Source of the DNA: Agromyces mediolanus
GTDB taxonomy: Bacteria; Actinomycetota; Actinomycetes; Actinomycetales; Microbacteriaceae
Reading direction: 5' to 3'
NCBI RefSeq assembly: GCF_014648575.1
Contig: NZ_BMRJ01000001.1
Span: 1,438,218-1,502,217, forward strand
Length of the DNA: 64,000 nt
The position numbers were made by a program, and so were the translations under genes. The notes under the pieces were generated by a model that worked only from the letters and a program-made list of their open reading frames with translations, ran no database searches and had not been told where the DNA came from. How positions within the stretch are numbered: position 1 is the first letter of the stretch; every line of letters begins with the position of its first letter. Shown here piece by piece: positions 37,572 to 45,892 of the stretch.

Positions 37572-38618
37572 GTGATCGTTTCGCTCGATGTCGTTGATCT
37601 GACGGACCCCCTGCGCTCGGCGGTCGCCGCTGCGGCGGCCGGATGCCTGCCGCTCGTCGGCGGGGGCGATGGCGACGCGCTCGACGGGGCGGCGGTCGCG
37701 GCCATGCGAGGGGCGCTCGCCTCGGTGCCGGTCGAGGGACGTGTCGTCGTCGGCGAGGGCGAGAAGGACGGGGCCCCGATGCTGAGCCCGGGCGAGCGCT
37801 TCGGCCGGGGCGGCGTCGCCGTCGACCTCGCGGTCGATCCCGTGGACGGCACCCGGCTCGCGGCGGCCGGCCGGCCGGGCGCGATGGCCGTGGCCGCGGC
37901 GACGGCCCGGGGCGGCTTCTTCGACATCGGGCCGGCGCACTACCTCGACAAGCTCGTCACCTGGGTGCCGGGCCTCGGAGCGACGGATGCCCCGGACGGC
38001 GAGCTCCTCGCGGCGGTTCCCGCGCTCGTGGCGCGGGCGGCCGAACTGCGCGGCGTCCGCGCCGCCGAGGTGCGCATCGCCGTGCAGGAGCGCCCGCGCA
38101 ATCGTGCTCACGCCGCGGCGGTGCGGGCGAGCGGGGCCGAGCTCGTCGCCTTCGAGCACGGAGAGGTGGAGCGCAGTCTGCGTGCGCTGCACCGGGGAGC
38201 GCGCGACGCGGCGACGCGCGCCGGGGCGTCCTGGGCGTCCGAGGCATCCGACCTCGGATCGCTCGGCGACGGGCCCCTCGATGCCGTCCTCGGCATCGGC
38301 GGCGCGCCGGAGGGGATCATCGTGGCCGGGGCGGCCCTCGCACTCGGCGGATCGATGCTCGCCCGCTTCGCCCCGCAGTCCCGGCGCGAGGACGAGCGGG
38401 TCCGCAGCGCCCTCGGAGCGGACGTCGTCGACCCGCGGCGGGTGATTCCTCTCGACGTGCTCTGCGCTGGGCCGGCCGAGCTCGTCGTCGCCGCCGTCAC
38501 CCCGTGCGAGATCGGCGTCGAGCTCCCGGGCGCCGAGGATCGTGCCGGCGGGGTGCGGGTGGCGTGGTGGTCGGCCGCCTCGGGACGGCACGGGCGGATG
38601 GACTTGCCGCGCGGTTAA
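37572..38618 (+). CDS. Divergent GlpX-like class II fructose bisphosphatase paralogue
   Basis: 348 residues, homologous along its length to the next gene. It keeps GEGEKD-APML, AVDPVDGTRL with the metal Asp pair, and GIGGAPEGI, but differs at GEGEKDGAPML where the usual Glu of DEAP is Gly, and has many Ala/Gly/Arg replacements and insertions. Active phosphatase on FBP, another sugar bisphosphate or inositol phosphate are all possible. GTG start, preceded by CAGGAT at leaderless spacing. It may derive from tandem duplication followed by divergence. Confidence 0.85.
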   Translation: MIVSLDVVDLTDPLRSAVAAAAAGCLPLVGGGDGDALDGAAVAAMRGALASVPVEGRVVVGEGEKDGAPMLSPGERFGRGGVAVDLAVDPVDGTRLAAAGRPGAMAVAAATARGGFFDIGPAHYLDKLVTWVPGLGATDAPDGELLAAVPALVARAAELRGVRAAEVRIAVQERPRNRAHAAAVRASGAELVAFEHGEVERSLRALHRGARDAATRAGASWASEASDLGSLGDGPLDAVLGIGGAPEGIIVAGAALALGGSMLARFAPQSRREDERVRSALGADVVDPRRVIPLDVLCAGPAELVVAAVTPCEIGVELPGAEDRAGGVRVAWWSAASGRHGRMDLPRG

Positions 38619-38631
38619 GAACGGGCGAAAT

Positions 38632-38685
38632 TGCACGGCCGTGCACGCCGAAACCGCGTCGGGTTTCGTGGCGGCTCGTTAGGCT
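38632..38685 (+). promoter_or_regulatory. promoter region of glpX with two dyads
   Basis: Perfect 14-bp palindrome TGCACGGCCGTGCA (38632-38645), then 7-bp arms CGAAACC and GGTTTCG (38649-38668), then a -10-like TAGGCT (38680-38685). The dyads are placed where an upstream regulator could act. Confidence 0.5.
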
Positions 38686-38761
38686 CGTGGTGGCGGGAAC
38701 ACCGCCGATCGGCGCGCCGCGAGACGATCCGCGGCGCAGATGCGTCCTGGAGGACCCCCTC

Positions 38762-39751
38762 ATGAGCAACGAAGCCAGCCTGTTCCACCACCCCGACCGC
38801 AACCTCGCGCTGGAGCTCGTGCGTGCGACCGAGGCGGCGGCGATCCGGGCGGTTCCGTGGATCGGCAAGGGCGACAAGAACGCGGCCGACGGCGCCGCGG
38901 TCGACGCCATGCGGGCTTTCCTCGCGACGGTCGACTTCGACGGCGTCATCGTCATCGGCGAGGGTGAGAAGGACGAAGCCCCGATGCTCTTCAACGGGGA
39001 GCGCGTCGGCTCGGGCAACGGCCCGGCCTGCGACATCGCGGTCGACCCGATCGACGGCACCTCGCTCACCGCGGCGGGCCGTTCGCACGCGCTCTCGGTG
39101 CTGGCGGTCTCCGACCGGGGCACGATGCTCGACGCCTCCAGCGTCTTCTACATGGACAAGATCGTCACCGGCCCGGCGGGCCGTGGCGTCGTCGACATCC
39201 GCAAGCCGATCGGCGAGAACATCCGCGCGTATGCGGCCGCGATCGGCAAGGACGTCGCCGATGTGCGCGTCGCCGTGCTCGACCGTCCGCGACACGAGCA
39301 GTTGATCGCCGACATCCGCGCCGCGGGCGCCGGCACCCGGCTCATCCTCGACGGCGACGTCGCGGGCGGCATCAACGCGGCCCGGCACGACTCGCGCATC
39401 GACATGTGCGTCGGCATCGGCGGCAGCCCCGAGGGCATCACGACCGCGTGCGCCGTGAAGGCGCTCGGCGGCTTCATGCAGGGCCGCCTCGCGCCGAAGG
39501 ACGACGAGGAGCGCGCCCGCGGTGCCGCGGCGGGGCTCGATGTCGACGCGGTGCTCGAACTCGAGGACATGGTGCGCGGCGACAACACCTTCTTCGTCGC
39601 GACCGGCGTGACCGACGGCGCGCTCGTCGCGGGCGTGAAGCGCGAGGGCGACTACATCACGACGGAATCGGTCGTGCTGCGCTCGAAGTCGGGCACGCTG
39701 CGCCGCGTGCAGGCGGAGCACCTCGCCTCGAAGTGGCTCGACGAGGACTGA
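38762..39751 (+). CDS. glpX: Class II fructose-1,6-bisphosphatase
   Basis: Hydrolyses FBP to fructose-6-phosphate in gluconeogenesis; the usual sole FBPase of actinobacteria. 329 residues: AAIRAVPWIGKGDKNAADGAAVDAMR, GEGEKDEAPML, DIAVDPIDGTSLTA and CVGIGGSPEGI contain the metal-binding acids. ATG 38762 has GGAGG nine bases upstream. Divergent fbaA and the gap gene elsewhere in the window belong to the same pathway. Confidence 0.97.
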   Translation: MSNEASLFHHPDRNLALELVRATEAAAIRAVPWIGKGDKNAADGAAVDAMRAFLATVDFDGVIVIGEGEKDEAPMLFNGERVGSGNGPACDIAVDPIDGTSLTAAGRSHALSVLAVSDRGTMLDASSVFYMDKIVTGPAGRGVVDIRKPIGENIRAYAAAIGKDVADVRVAVLDRPRHEQLIADIRAAGAGTRLILDGDVAGGINAARHDSRIDMCVGIGGSPEGITTACAVKALGGFMQGRLAPKDDEERARGAAAGLDVDAVLELEDMVRGDNTFFVATGVTDGALVAGVKREGDYITTESVVLRSKSGTLRRVQAEHLASKWLDED

Positions 39752-39818
39752 GTCCAGCCCCTCGACGCGATCCTGCTCGCGTGCCAGGCTGTGCCCTGGA
39801 CCGATCGAGGAGGGTGCC

Positions 39819-40208
39819 ATGATCGAGATTCGCGATGCGTTCCCCGGCTTCGCCGTGCGGGAGGTCGAGGCGGCGCTCGCGTTCTATCGCGACGTGCTGG
39901 GGCTCGAGGTGGGCGAGGCGATGGGCGGTTTCCGCTTCGCGCTGCCGTCGGGCCAGTCGGTGTTCGTCTACGGCAAGCCGGACCACAGTCCGGCGCCGTT
40001 CACGATCCTGAACTTCGAGGTCGACGACCTCGACGCCGCCGTCGACGCGCTGAACGCGGCGGGCGTGGTGACGAAGATCTACTCGGGCGAGCAGGACTAC
40101 GGCACCGACGAGCGCGGGATCGCGCACGGCCGGGAGTCAGGCATGAGCCCGGACATCTGCTGGTTCCGCGACCCCTCCGACAACGTGCTCAGCGTGCTGC
40201 GCAGCTGA
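39819..40208 (+). CDS. VOC (glyoxalase/bleomycin-resistance fold) protein
   Basis: 129 residues, two beta-alpha-beta-beta-beta units: AVREVEAALAFYRDVLGLEVGE, FTILNFEVDDLDAAVDALNAAGVV and CWFRDPSDNVLSVL. Metal ligands in family positions are not complete (no N-terminal His), so catalytic activity is uncertain. GAGGAGGG six bases before the ATG. Confidence 0.85.
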   Translation: MIEIRDAFPGFAVREVEAALAFYRDVLGLEVGEAMGGFRFALPSGQSVFVYGKPDHSPAPFTILNFEVDDLDAAVDALNAAGVVTKIYSGEQDYGTDERGIAHGRESGMSPDICWFRDPSDNVLSVLRS

Positions 40209-40275
40209 GCTTCTGGACGTCGCTGCGCGGCTCACTCCGGCTGCCGGCGGCTGAGCGCGGCGGGCGTCGCCGGAC

Positions 40276-41760
40276 TCAGTCGTCGTCGCCGAGCCGAGCC
40301 CGGATGCCCGCATCGATGTCGGCGAAGACGTCGAGTTCGTCGGCCGCTGCGCCTGAGGGCTCCGCGGGCGACTCGAGCACCTCGGCGTCGGCGACGTCGC
40401 CTGCGGCCTCGACAGCGTCGCGCTCGGCGGGGATGGCCGTGGTGAACTCGTACGCGGTCAGCTCGCGCGGGCTCTCTTCGATGCCTTCGAGGGTGGCGAG
40501 CACCTTCGTCTCGTCGAGCGCCTTGAGCTTGCGGGCGGTCGGCAGCACACGCGACTCGAGCGAGCCGACGAAGGTGTTGTAGTCCTTCACGGTGCGTTCG
40601 ATGGTGCGGCCGAGCTTCTCGATCTGCCCGGCGGTGGTGGCGAGACGGCCGTAGAGCTCGCGGCTGAGGTCGAAGAGCGTCTTCGCCTCCTTCGTGAGCA
40701 CGTCCTGCTGCCAGCTGAACGCGACGGTCTTCAGCACCGACCAGAGCGTGACGGGCGAGGCGAGGGCGACCCGCTTCGAGAAGGCGAACTCGAGCAGCGA
40801 GGGATCGGCCTCGAGCGCGCTCGAGATGAGGGACTCGCTCGGGATGAACGCGATGACCATCTCGGGGGAGGCGCCGAGCCCCTCCCAGTACGTCTTGCCG
40901 CCGAGCGCCGTGATGTGGTCGCGCACGGCCTTCACGTGGTTCTTCATCAGGCTCTCGCGGCGGCCGGCGTCGGCGCCGGTCGCGGTCGCCGGGATCTGGC
41001 TCGCCTCGAGGTAGGCGTTGAACGGCACCTTGGCGTCGACGGCGATGTGCTTGCCGCCCGGCAGGTGGATGACCATGTCGGGGCGGCCGGCGCCGGCGTC
41101 GGTGGTGACCGAGTGCTGCGTGTCGAAGTCCACGCGCTCGATGAGCCCCGCGGCCTCGACCACGCTGCGCAGCTGGGTCTCGCCCCAGACGCCACGGGTG
41201 CTGTTGGACCGCAGGGCCGAGGCGAGCGACTCGGCCGTGGAGCGGAGCCGCTCCTCGTTCTCGGCGGCGATCTTCAGCTGCTGGCTGAGCTCGCCGTGCT
41301 GCTGATGCCGCTGCGTCTCGAGCGCGGTGACCTTGCTCTGCATCTCGGTGAGGGTCTGCTTGACGGGCGCGAGCGCCTGGAGCACCTTGCTGTCGGCGGC
41401 CTCGCGCTGCTCGCGCTCGCGCCGCTCGAGCTCGTGGCGCTCGACGATCTCGCGGTACTGCTGCCTGGCGCTGAGGATCTGCTCGCGCAGCCCCTCGGCG
41501 GTCGCCTCGATCGCGGAGAGCTCGGCGCGGAGCTCGGCCTGCGCACGCTGCTCGTCGGCGAGCAGTCGGGAGCGCTCGGCCGCGTGCTCGGCCTGCAGGG
41601 CGGCCAGCTGCGCCTCGTGGCGGGCCGCGACGAGCGCCGGGTCTTCGGTCGGTGCGGCGTCGGGGATGCCGGCGGCCCGGCGCGACGCCAGCACCCAGGT
41701 GGCGAGCCCCCCGAGGGCGGCGCCGACGAGGAGGCCGATGATGAGCAGCAGGATCTCCAT
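40276..41760 (-). CDS. rmuC: DNA recombination protein RmuC
   Basis: 494 residues: one N-terminal membrane helix, a long coiled coil (about residues 40-170) rich in Glu/Gln/Arg, then the RmuC nuclease-like domain with TRGVWGETQLRSVVEAAGL, DMVIHLPGGKHIAVDAKVPFNAY, YWEGLGASPEMVIAFIPSE and SPVTLWSVLKTVAFSWQQ. RmuC limits DNA inversions and acts in DNA-end processing. An acidic C-terminal tail follows. Confidence 0.93.
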   Translation of the reverse strand: MEILLLIIGLLVGAALGGLATWVLASRRAAGIPDAAPTEDPALVAARHEAQLAALQAEHAAERSRLLADEQRAQAELRAELSAIEATAEGLREQILSARQQYREIVERHELERREREQREAADSKVLQALAPVKQTLTEMQSKVTALETQRHQQHGELSQQLKIAAENEERLRSTAESLASALRSNSTRGVWGETQLRSVVEAAGLIERVDFDTQHSVTTDAGAGRPDMVIHLPGGKHIAVDAKVPFNAYLEASQIPATATGADAGRRESLMKNHVKAVRDHITALGGKTYWEGLGASPEMVIAFIPSESLISSALEADPSLLEFAFSKRVALASPVTLWSVLKTVAFSWQQDVLTKEAKTLFDLSRELYGRLATTAGQIEKLGRTIERTVKDYNTFVGSLESRVLPTARKLKALDETKVLATLEGIEESPRELTAYEFTTAIPAERDAVEAAGDVADAEVLESPAEPSGAAADELDVFADIDAGIRARLGDDD

Positions 41761-41838
41761 GCCGACAGTGTCGCAGCCGCCTCCGACATCGGCGCCGAGG
41801 CGCCCGGCGAGCCGGGACCGCGCACCGGCCGAGTACGC

Positions 41839-42456
41839 CTACTGCAGGGCCATCGGCCCGTGCGCGGCCTCGCGGGCCTTGACGGCGCGGGCGCCGAGCG
41901 CACCGACGCGCACGCCCGTGACGTGGGCGAGTCGCTCGAGGTCGTCGGCCTCGTGGCGCTTGGCGGAGTGCGCGACGATCGCGGCGCACGCCTCGGCGTC
42001 GTCGAGCGCGTTGTGGTGCGAGAAGTCCTCGAAGCCCGCCGCCATCGCGGCGACCGGGAGCCGGTACGAGTCGAGGTGGTAGGTCTTGCGCGCCACCTGC
42101 AGGCTGCACAGGTAGCGGTGGTCTGGAACGGGCAGTTCGAGCACCGCGCAGCTCTTCTCGATCACGCCCATGTCGAAGCCCGCGTTGTGCGCGACGAGCC
42201 AGTCGCCGCCGGCGAACTCGCGGAACTCGGCGAGTCGATCGCCCCAGCCGGGGGCTTCGGCGACCATCTCGGGCGTGATGCCGTGGATGCGCACGTTCCA
42301 CTCCATGAACTCGTCGTGCGGGAACGGCGGGCGCAGCAGCCAGTACTCGCGCTCGACGACGCGGCCGTCGCGCACCTTCACCATGCCGATCGAACAGGCG
42401 GAGGCTCCAGAGGAGTTCGCGGTCTCGAAGTCGATGGCGGTGAAGTCCACTGGCAT
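41839..42456 (-). CDS. DnaQ-like 3'-5' exonuclease
   Basis: 205 residues with the DEDDh exonuclease set: FTAIDFETANSS (D, E), VAHNAGFDMGV (D) and HNALDDAEACA (H, D). The lack of other domains suggests a stand-alone exonuclease of the DnaQ/oligoribonuclease type acting on DNA or RNA ends. Start at ATG 42456. Confidence 0.92.
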   Translation of the reverse strand: MPVDFTAIDFETANSSGASACSIGMVKVRDGRVVEREYWLLRPPFPHDEFMEWNVRIHGITPEMVAEAPGWGDRLAEFREFAGGDWLVAHNAGFDMGVIEKSCAVLELPVPDHRYLCSLQVARKTYHLDSYRLPVAAMAAGFEDFSHHNALDDAEACAAIVAHSAKRHEADDLERLAHVTGVRVGALGARAVKAREAAHGPMALQ

Positions 42457-42522
42457 GCGGGCATCGTCGCACGCGCCTCCGACGGTTGACGGATGCCTCG
42501 CCGCGGGCGTGGAATGGGAGGC

Positions 42523-43272
42523 ATGAATCCGGGGGATGCCGAGACGCAGCGGCACGCGAGGTCGTTCGGCGACGCGGCATCCGTCTATCAGGCCGCCCGT
42601 CCCGGCTACCCGGCCGAGGCGGTCGCCTGGCTGATCGGCGACGCCGCCCGGGTGCTCGACCTCGGCGCCGGCACCGGCAAGCTCACCCAGGCGCTCGTCG
42701 CGCTCGACCGCGAGGTGATCGCGGTCGACCCGGTCGAGGAGATGCTCGAAGAACTGGAGGTCGCGGTGCCCGGCGTGCCGCGCATCCTCGGTACGGCCGA
42801 GGACATCCCGCTCGAAGACGGCTCGGTCGACGCGGTCGTCGCCGGTCAGGCGTGGCACTGGTTCATCCCGTCCCGCGCGGTGCCGGAGATCGCGCGCGTG
42901 CTGCGGCCGGGCGGCGTGCTGGGCCTCGTCTGGAACAGCCGCGACACGAGCGTGGGCTGGCTCAAGGAGGCCGGCGAGATCATGCACGAGCGGCACGACG
43001 CGAGCGCGAGCTTCGAGCAGTACGTGCAGATCGGCCCGCCCTTCGGCCCGATCGATGAGCACACCGTGGAGTGGACCGCCCGGATGAGCCGCGCCGGATT
43101 CCTCGACCTCGTGCGCTCCCGCTCCTACTTCATCACCTCGAGCCCCGGCGCCCAGCGCGACACGATCGCCCAGCTGGAGCGGCTGTTCGCGCGGCATCCC
43201 GACCTCGCCGGCCACGACGAGCTCGACGTGCCGTACCGCACCCGCTGCTTCCGCGCCCGCCTCGACGGCTGA
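42523..43272 (+). CDS. Class I SAM-dependent methyltransferase
   Basis: 249 residues, Methyltransferase_11-like: VLDLGAGTGKLTQAL (motif I), VIAVDPVEEML, GTAEDIPLEDGSVDAVVAGQAWHWF and EIARVLRPGGVLGLVW. The AGQAWHWF segment is common in this group, whose targets are small molecules. Start taken at ATG 42523; two earlier in-frame ATGs (42493, 42514) give an Arg/Gly-rich extension. Confidence 0.88.
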   Translation: MNPGDAETQRHARSFGDAASVYQAARPGYPAEAVAWLIGDAARVLDLGAGTGKLTQALVALDREVIAVDPVEEMLEELEVAVPGVPRILGTAEDIPLEDGSVDAVVAGQAWHWFIPSRAVPEIARVLRPGGVLGLVWNSRDTSVGWLKEAGEIMHERHDASASFEQYVQIGPPFGPIDEHTVEWTARMSRAGFLDLVRSRSYFITSSPGAQRDTIAQLERLFARHPDLAGHDELDVPYRTRCFRARLDG

Positions 43273-43279
43273 GCCCCAC

Positions 43280-43300
43280 GCCGGGCCGGCGAAGCCCGGC
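43280..43300 (+). terminator. hairpin terminator after methyltransferase gene
   Basis: Perfect 7-bp arms GCCGGGC and GCCCGGC with a 7-nt loop, eight bases after the stop codon and upstream of the ychF promoter. Confidence 0.55.
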
Positions 43301-43323
43301 CGGGCGGAACCGCGCGGCACCGG

Positions 43324-43329
43324 TACGAT
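43324..43329 (+). promoter_or_regulatory. -10 TACGAT of ychF
   Basis: TACGAT ends 8 nt before the GTG start, at or close to leaderless spacing. Confidence 0.5.
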
Positions 43330-43337
43330 AGAGCCCC

Positions 43338-44408
43338 GTGGCTCTCACTATCGGCATCGTCGGCCTGCCCAACGTCGGCAAGTCCACCCTCTTCAACGCC
43401 CTCACCAAGAACCAGGTGCTCGCGGCGAACTACCCGTTCGCGACGATCGAGCCGAACGTGGGCGTCGTGAACCTGCCCGACCCGCGGCTCGAGACGCTCG
43501 CCGGCATCTTCGGCTCGGAGCGCATCCTGCCCGCCGCGGTGTCCTTCGTCGACATCGCCGGCATCGTGCGCGGGGCGAGCGAGGGCGAGGGCCTCGGCAA
43601 CAAGTTCCTCGCCAACATCCGCGAGGCCGACGCGATCGCGCAGGTCGTCCGGGGCTTCACCGACGGCGACGTCGTGCACGTCGACGGCAAGGTCGACCCC
43701 AAGTCCGACATGGAGACGATCAACACCGAGCTGATCCTCGCCGACCTCGAGACCCTCGAGCGGGCCATCACCCGCTACGAGAAGGAGGTCAAGGGCAAGA
43801 AGCTCGACCCCTCCGTGCTCGCGGCGGCCAAGGAGGCCCAGGAGGCCCTGCAGGCCGGCACCCCGCTCTCGGCGACGAAGATCGACCTCGAGCCCGTCAA
43901 GGAGCTCGGGCTGCTCACCGCGAAGCCCTTCATCTACGTCTTCAACGTCGACGAGGGCGTGCTGACGGATGCCGCGCGCAAGGCCGAGCTCGCCGCGCTC
44001 GTCGCGCCGGCGGAGGCGGTCTTCCTCGACGCGAAGATCGAGTCCGAGCTCATCGACCTCGACCCCGAGGACGCGGCGGAGCTGCTCGCCTCGACCGGGC
44101 AGGAGGAGTCGGGGCTCGACCAGCTCGCCCGCGTCGGCTTCGACACCCTCGGCCTGCAGACCTACCTCACGGCGGGCCCCAAGGAGTCGCGCGCCTGGAC
44201 CATCCACAAGGGCTGGAAGGCGCCGCAGGCAGCCGGCGTCATCCACACCGACTTCGAGCGCGGCTTCATCAAGGCCGAGGTGATCTCCTTCGCCGACCTC
44301 GTCGAGACCGGCTCGGTCGCCGAGGCCCGCGCCAAGGGCAAGGCGCGCATGGAGGGCAAGGACTACGTCATGCAGGACGGCGACGTCGTGGAGTTCCGTC
44401 ACAGTTAG
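43338..44408 (+). CDS. ychF: YchF/Obg-family ATPase with island-derived C-terminus
   Basis: Universally conserved ribosome-associated P-loop ATPase, 356 residues. G1 is [18 protein letters not shown]; the G2/G3 region has [15 protein letters not shown] and [21 protein letters not shown]; the TGS domain near the C-terminus has [39 protein letters not shown]. Normal YchF proteins finish with GDVV/MxFRFNV; here the last codons read GDVVEFRHS and stop, because an island entered at the 3' end. The missing end, FRFNV and stop, is found 5.6 kb downstream at 49978-50005. Essential function is probably kept. Confidence 0.97.
   Translation: MALTIGIVGLPNVGKSTLFNALTKNQVLAANYPFATIEPNVGVVNLPDPRLETLAGIFGSERILPAAVSFVDIAGIVRGASEGEGLGNKFLANIREADAIAQVVRGFTDGDVVHVDGKVDPKSDMETINTELILADLETLERAITRYEKEVKGKKLDPSVLAAAKEAQEALQAGTPLSATKIDLEPVKELGLLTAKPFIYVFNVDEGVLTDAARKAELAALVAPAEAVFLDAKIESELIDLDPEDAAELLASTGQEESGLDQLARVGFDTLGLQTYLTAGPKESRAWTIHKGWKAPQAAGVIHTDFERGFIKAEVISFADLVETGSVAEARAKGKARMEGKDYVMQDGDVVEFRHS
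44384..44398 (+). repeat. left attachment repeat (attL) in ychF
   Basis: CGTCGTGGAGTTCCG, identical to 49978-49992, in the codons for VVEFR of ychF. It marks the left border of the island. Confidence 0.82.
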
Positions 44409-44442
44409 CGGTGTTGCGACAGGGTGTGTGTCAGGCCTCCGC

Positions 44443-44448
44443 TACGCT
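44443..44448 (+). promoter_or_regulatory. leaderless-type -10 TACGCT
   Basis: TACGCT ends 6 nt before ATG 44455, just inside the left island border; it supports this start over the GTG at 44428. Confidence 0.55.
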
Positions 44449-44454
44449 CGCGCT

Positions 44455-44778
44455 ATGGATGACGAGTGGCAGGTTGTTGAGGGAACTGGCTGGATTGCTA
44501 TGCCGGGATTCGGTCGAATCGCACCTCGACGTGACAACGTGGCGGGCGGACGCCAGTATTTCACGGCGCACGTGGACGGTGATGAATACGCGACTGCGTC
44601 AGGCGCAGAAGTCACTGGCGGCCCGGAGACCTACTACTTCGAGTTCGATCAGCCGTTCCTGCTGGCAGACCGCACTCGGGAACAGTGCGTCGAGGCGACG
44701 ATCTCGCTGTTGGTCGGAGGGCGCTACGCAGTGAAGTATCGCAAGGGACAGTGGCCGAGCGGCGGCGGTGCTTGGTGA
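44455..44778 (+). CDS. Unknown 107-residue protein of the island
   Basis: Unrecognised. 107 residues, mixed composition rich in aromatic and Gly residues (GTGWIAMPGFGRI, RQYFTAHVDG, TYYFEFDQPFLLADRT), no signal peptide or membrane segment, predicted mostly beta. It begins 47 bp after the ychF stop and has its own leaderless -10. Position ahead of the endonuclease gene would suit a controller or accessory protein, but no helix-turn-helix is visible. Confidence 0.6.
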   Translation: MDDEWQVVEGTGWIAMPGFGRIAPRRDNVAGGRQYFTAHVDGDEYATASGAEVTGGPETYYFEFDQPFLLADRTREQCVEATISLLVGGRYAVKYRKGQWPSGGGAW

Positions 44779-44964
44779 ATCGGGCCCTCGCAGCCCACGA
44801 GCGCCAGACTGACGAGCCGATCATCAACGGTGGTAGGCAACAGAATCAGGACGGCTCTGGATGACGAATTCAAGCCGATCCGTGTGCGGCTTCCGAGTTT
44901 GAGCTCAACACCCGTTCTTGGATACGTTCATCGCACGGCTCCATGCCGCCGTCGGGAGTGAAGG

Positions 44965-45891
44965 ATGCAGAACGCAGTCAGCCAGGCAATCAGTCAGGGC
45001 ATTCATGTACGCCGTGAGATCCTGGGAAGCCTGACGTACGAACAGCGCGTCTTCCTCCTTGAGGATCTCTTTGTTGACTTGTTCGGCCACCAGCACGTGA
45101 TGCTCCAACGATGGGCAGCCCTAACTGGGCAGTCTGCACAGGTAGACACCGGCTACATCGCCCAGTTCGTCGCTTCCATCGTGCTGGGCGAGCCTGGGCA
45201 GGGCTTCCGAGGAAAGGGCGACGACCTGGCCGACGGGAGCGAGGTCAAGAGCGCCGCAAACATTTCGGGTGTTGATCGGCCGAGATGGAATCACAATTTG
45301 GGGTCCCTGGACGACGACGAGCACCGCCGCTCGCGCGGGCTGCCAACTGCCGGCGAAGAATACCTGGGCGTGCCCTACATGTTCTATCTGCTGGTAGACC
45401 GCCCACACGGCGTCTCAGACCCGGCCCCAATCCGCATCCGGGCTTGGTGCATCGATGCCCAGGAGGACGGAGACTGGCGCGATCTCTTCGAGACCTTCCT
45501 TACTTCGCGCAGGGGGCGGACCTACAACTTTCAGCTCCACCCCCCGGTCGGCTATGACGACGACGTGGTTGTGAACACACTCGGGAATCTTGACTTCTCG
45601 AACGTGCTCGTTTTCGACGCTCGATTGAGCCTTGCGGACAGGGACCGCCCCGAGATCGACTGGCATGTTCCGCTGCCGACTCAGGTAATTCCAGTCACCG
45701 GTCGAACCCGAGCGCTCCGGTACGGGGGGAGGGGTGCACGCCCCACGCGCCTGACCAATACTGCCGACATTGTCCTCGGGACCAACGATCTCGGCGCTCT
45801 CTTCCCTGGCGTCCTCGCTCCGCGGGACAGCTACGACCTCGCGACCGTCTCAGAGATCGAGACGGAAGCGGAGGTGGAGGAATACAGCTGA
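44965..45891 (+). CDS. MamI-like type II restriction endonuclease
   Basis: 308 residues. The N-terminal half has VRREILGSLTYEQRVFLLEDLFVDLF, TGQSAQVDTGYIAQFVASIVLGEPGQGFRGKGDDLADGSEVKSAANISGVDRPRWNH; the D-(x)n-E-V-K arrangement in DLADGSEVKSA is the PD-(D/E)xK-type catalytic motif, and the segment agrees with my memory of the MamI family (MamI, from a Microbacterium, cuts GATNNNNATC). Recognition here is inferred only. ATG 44965 has GGGAG upstream. It converges on the methyltransferase gene with one base between the stops. Confidence 0.78.
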   Translation: MQNAVSQAISQGIHVRREILGSLTYEQRVFLLEDLFVDLFGHQHVMLQRWAALTGQSAQVDTGYIAQFVASIVLGEPGQGFRGKGDDLADGSEVKSAANISGVDRPRWNHNLGSLDDDEHRRSRGLPTAGEEYLGVPYMFYLLVDRPHGVSDPAPIRIRAWCIDAQEDGDWRDLFETFLTSRRGRTYNFQLHPPVGYDDDVVVNTLGNLDFSNVLVFDARLSLADRDRPEIDWHVPLPTQVIPVTGRTRALRYGGRGARPTRLTNTADIVLGTNDLGALFPGVLAPRDSYDLATVSEIETEAEVEEYS

Positions 45892-45892
45892 A

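Noticed and set aside
44411-44734. 107-codon frame overlapping the small island gene
   Set aside because: The frame 44455-44778 has a well-spaced -10 and more natural composition; the alternative begins at a poorly placed TTG/GTG and is Arg/Ser-rich.
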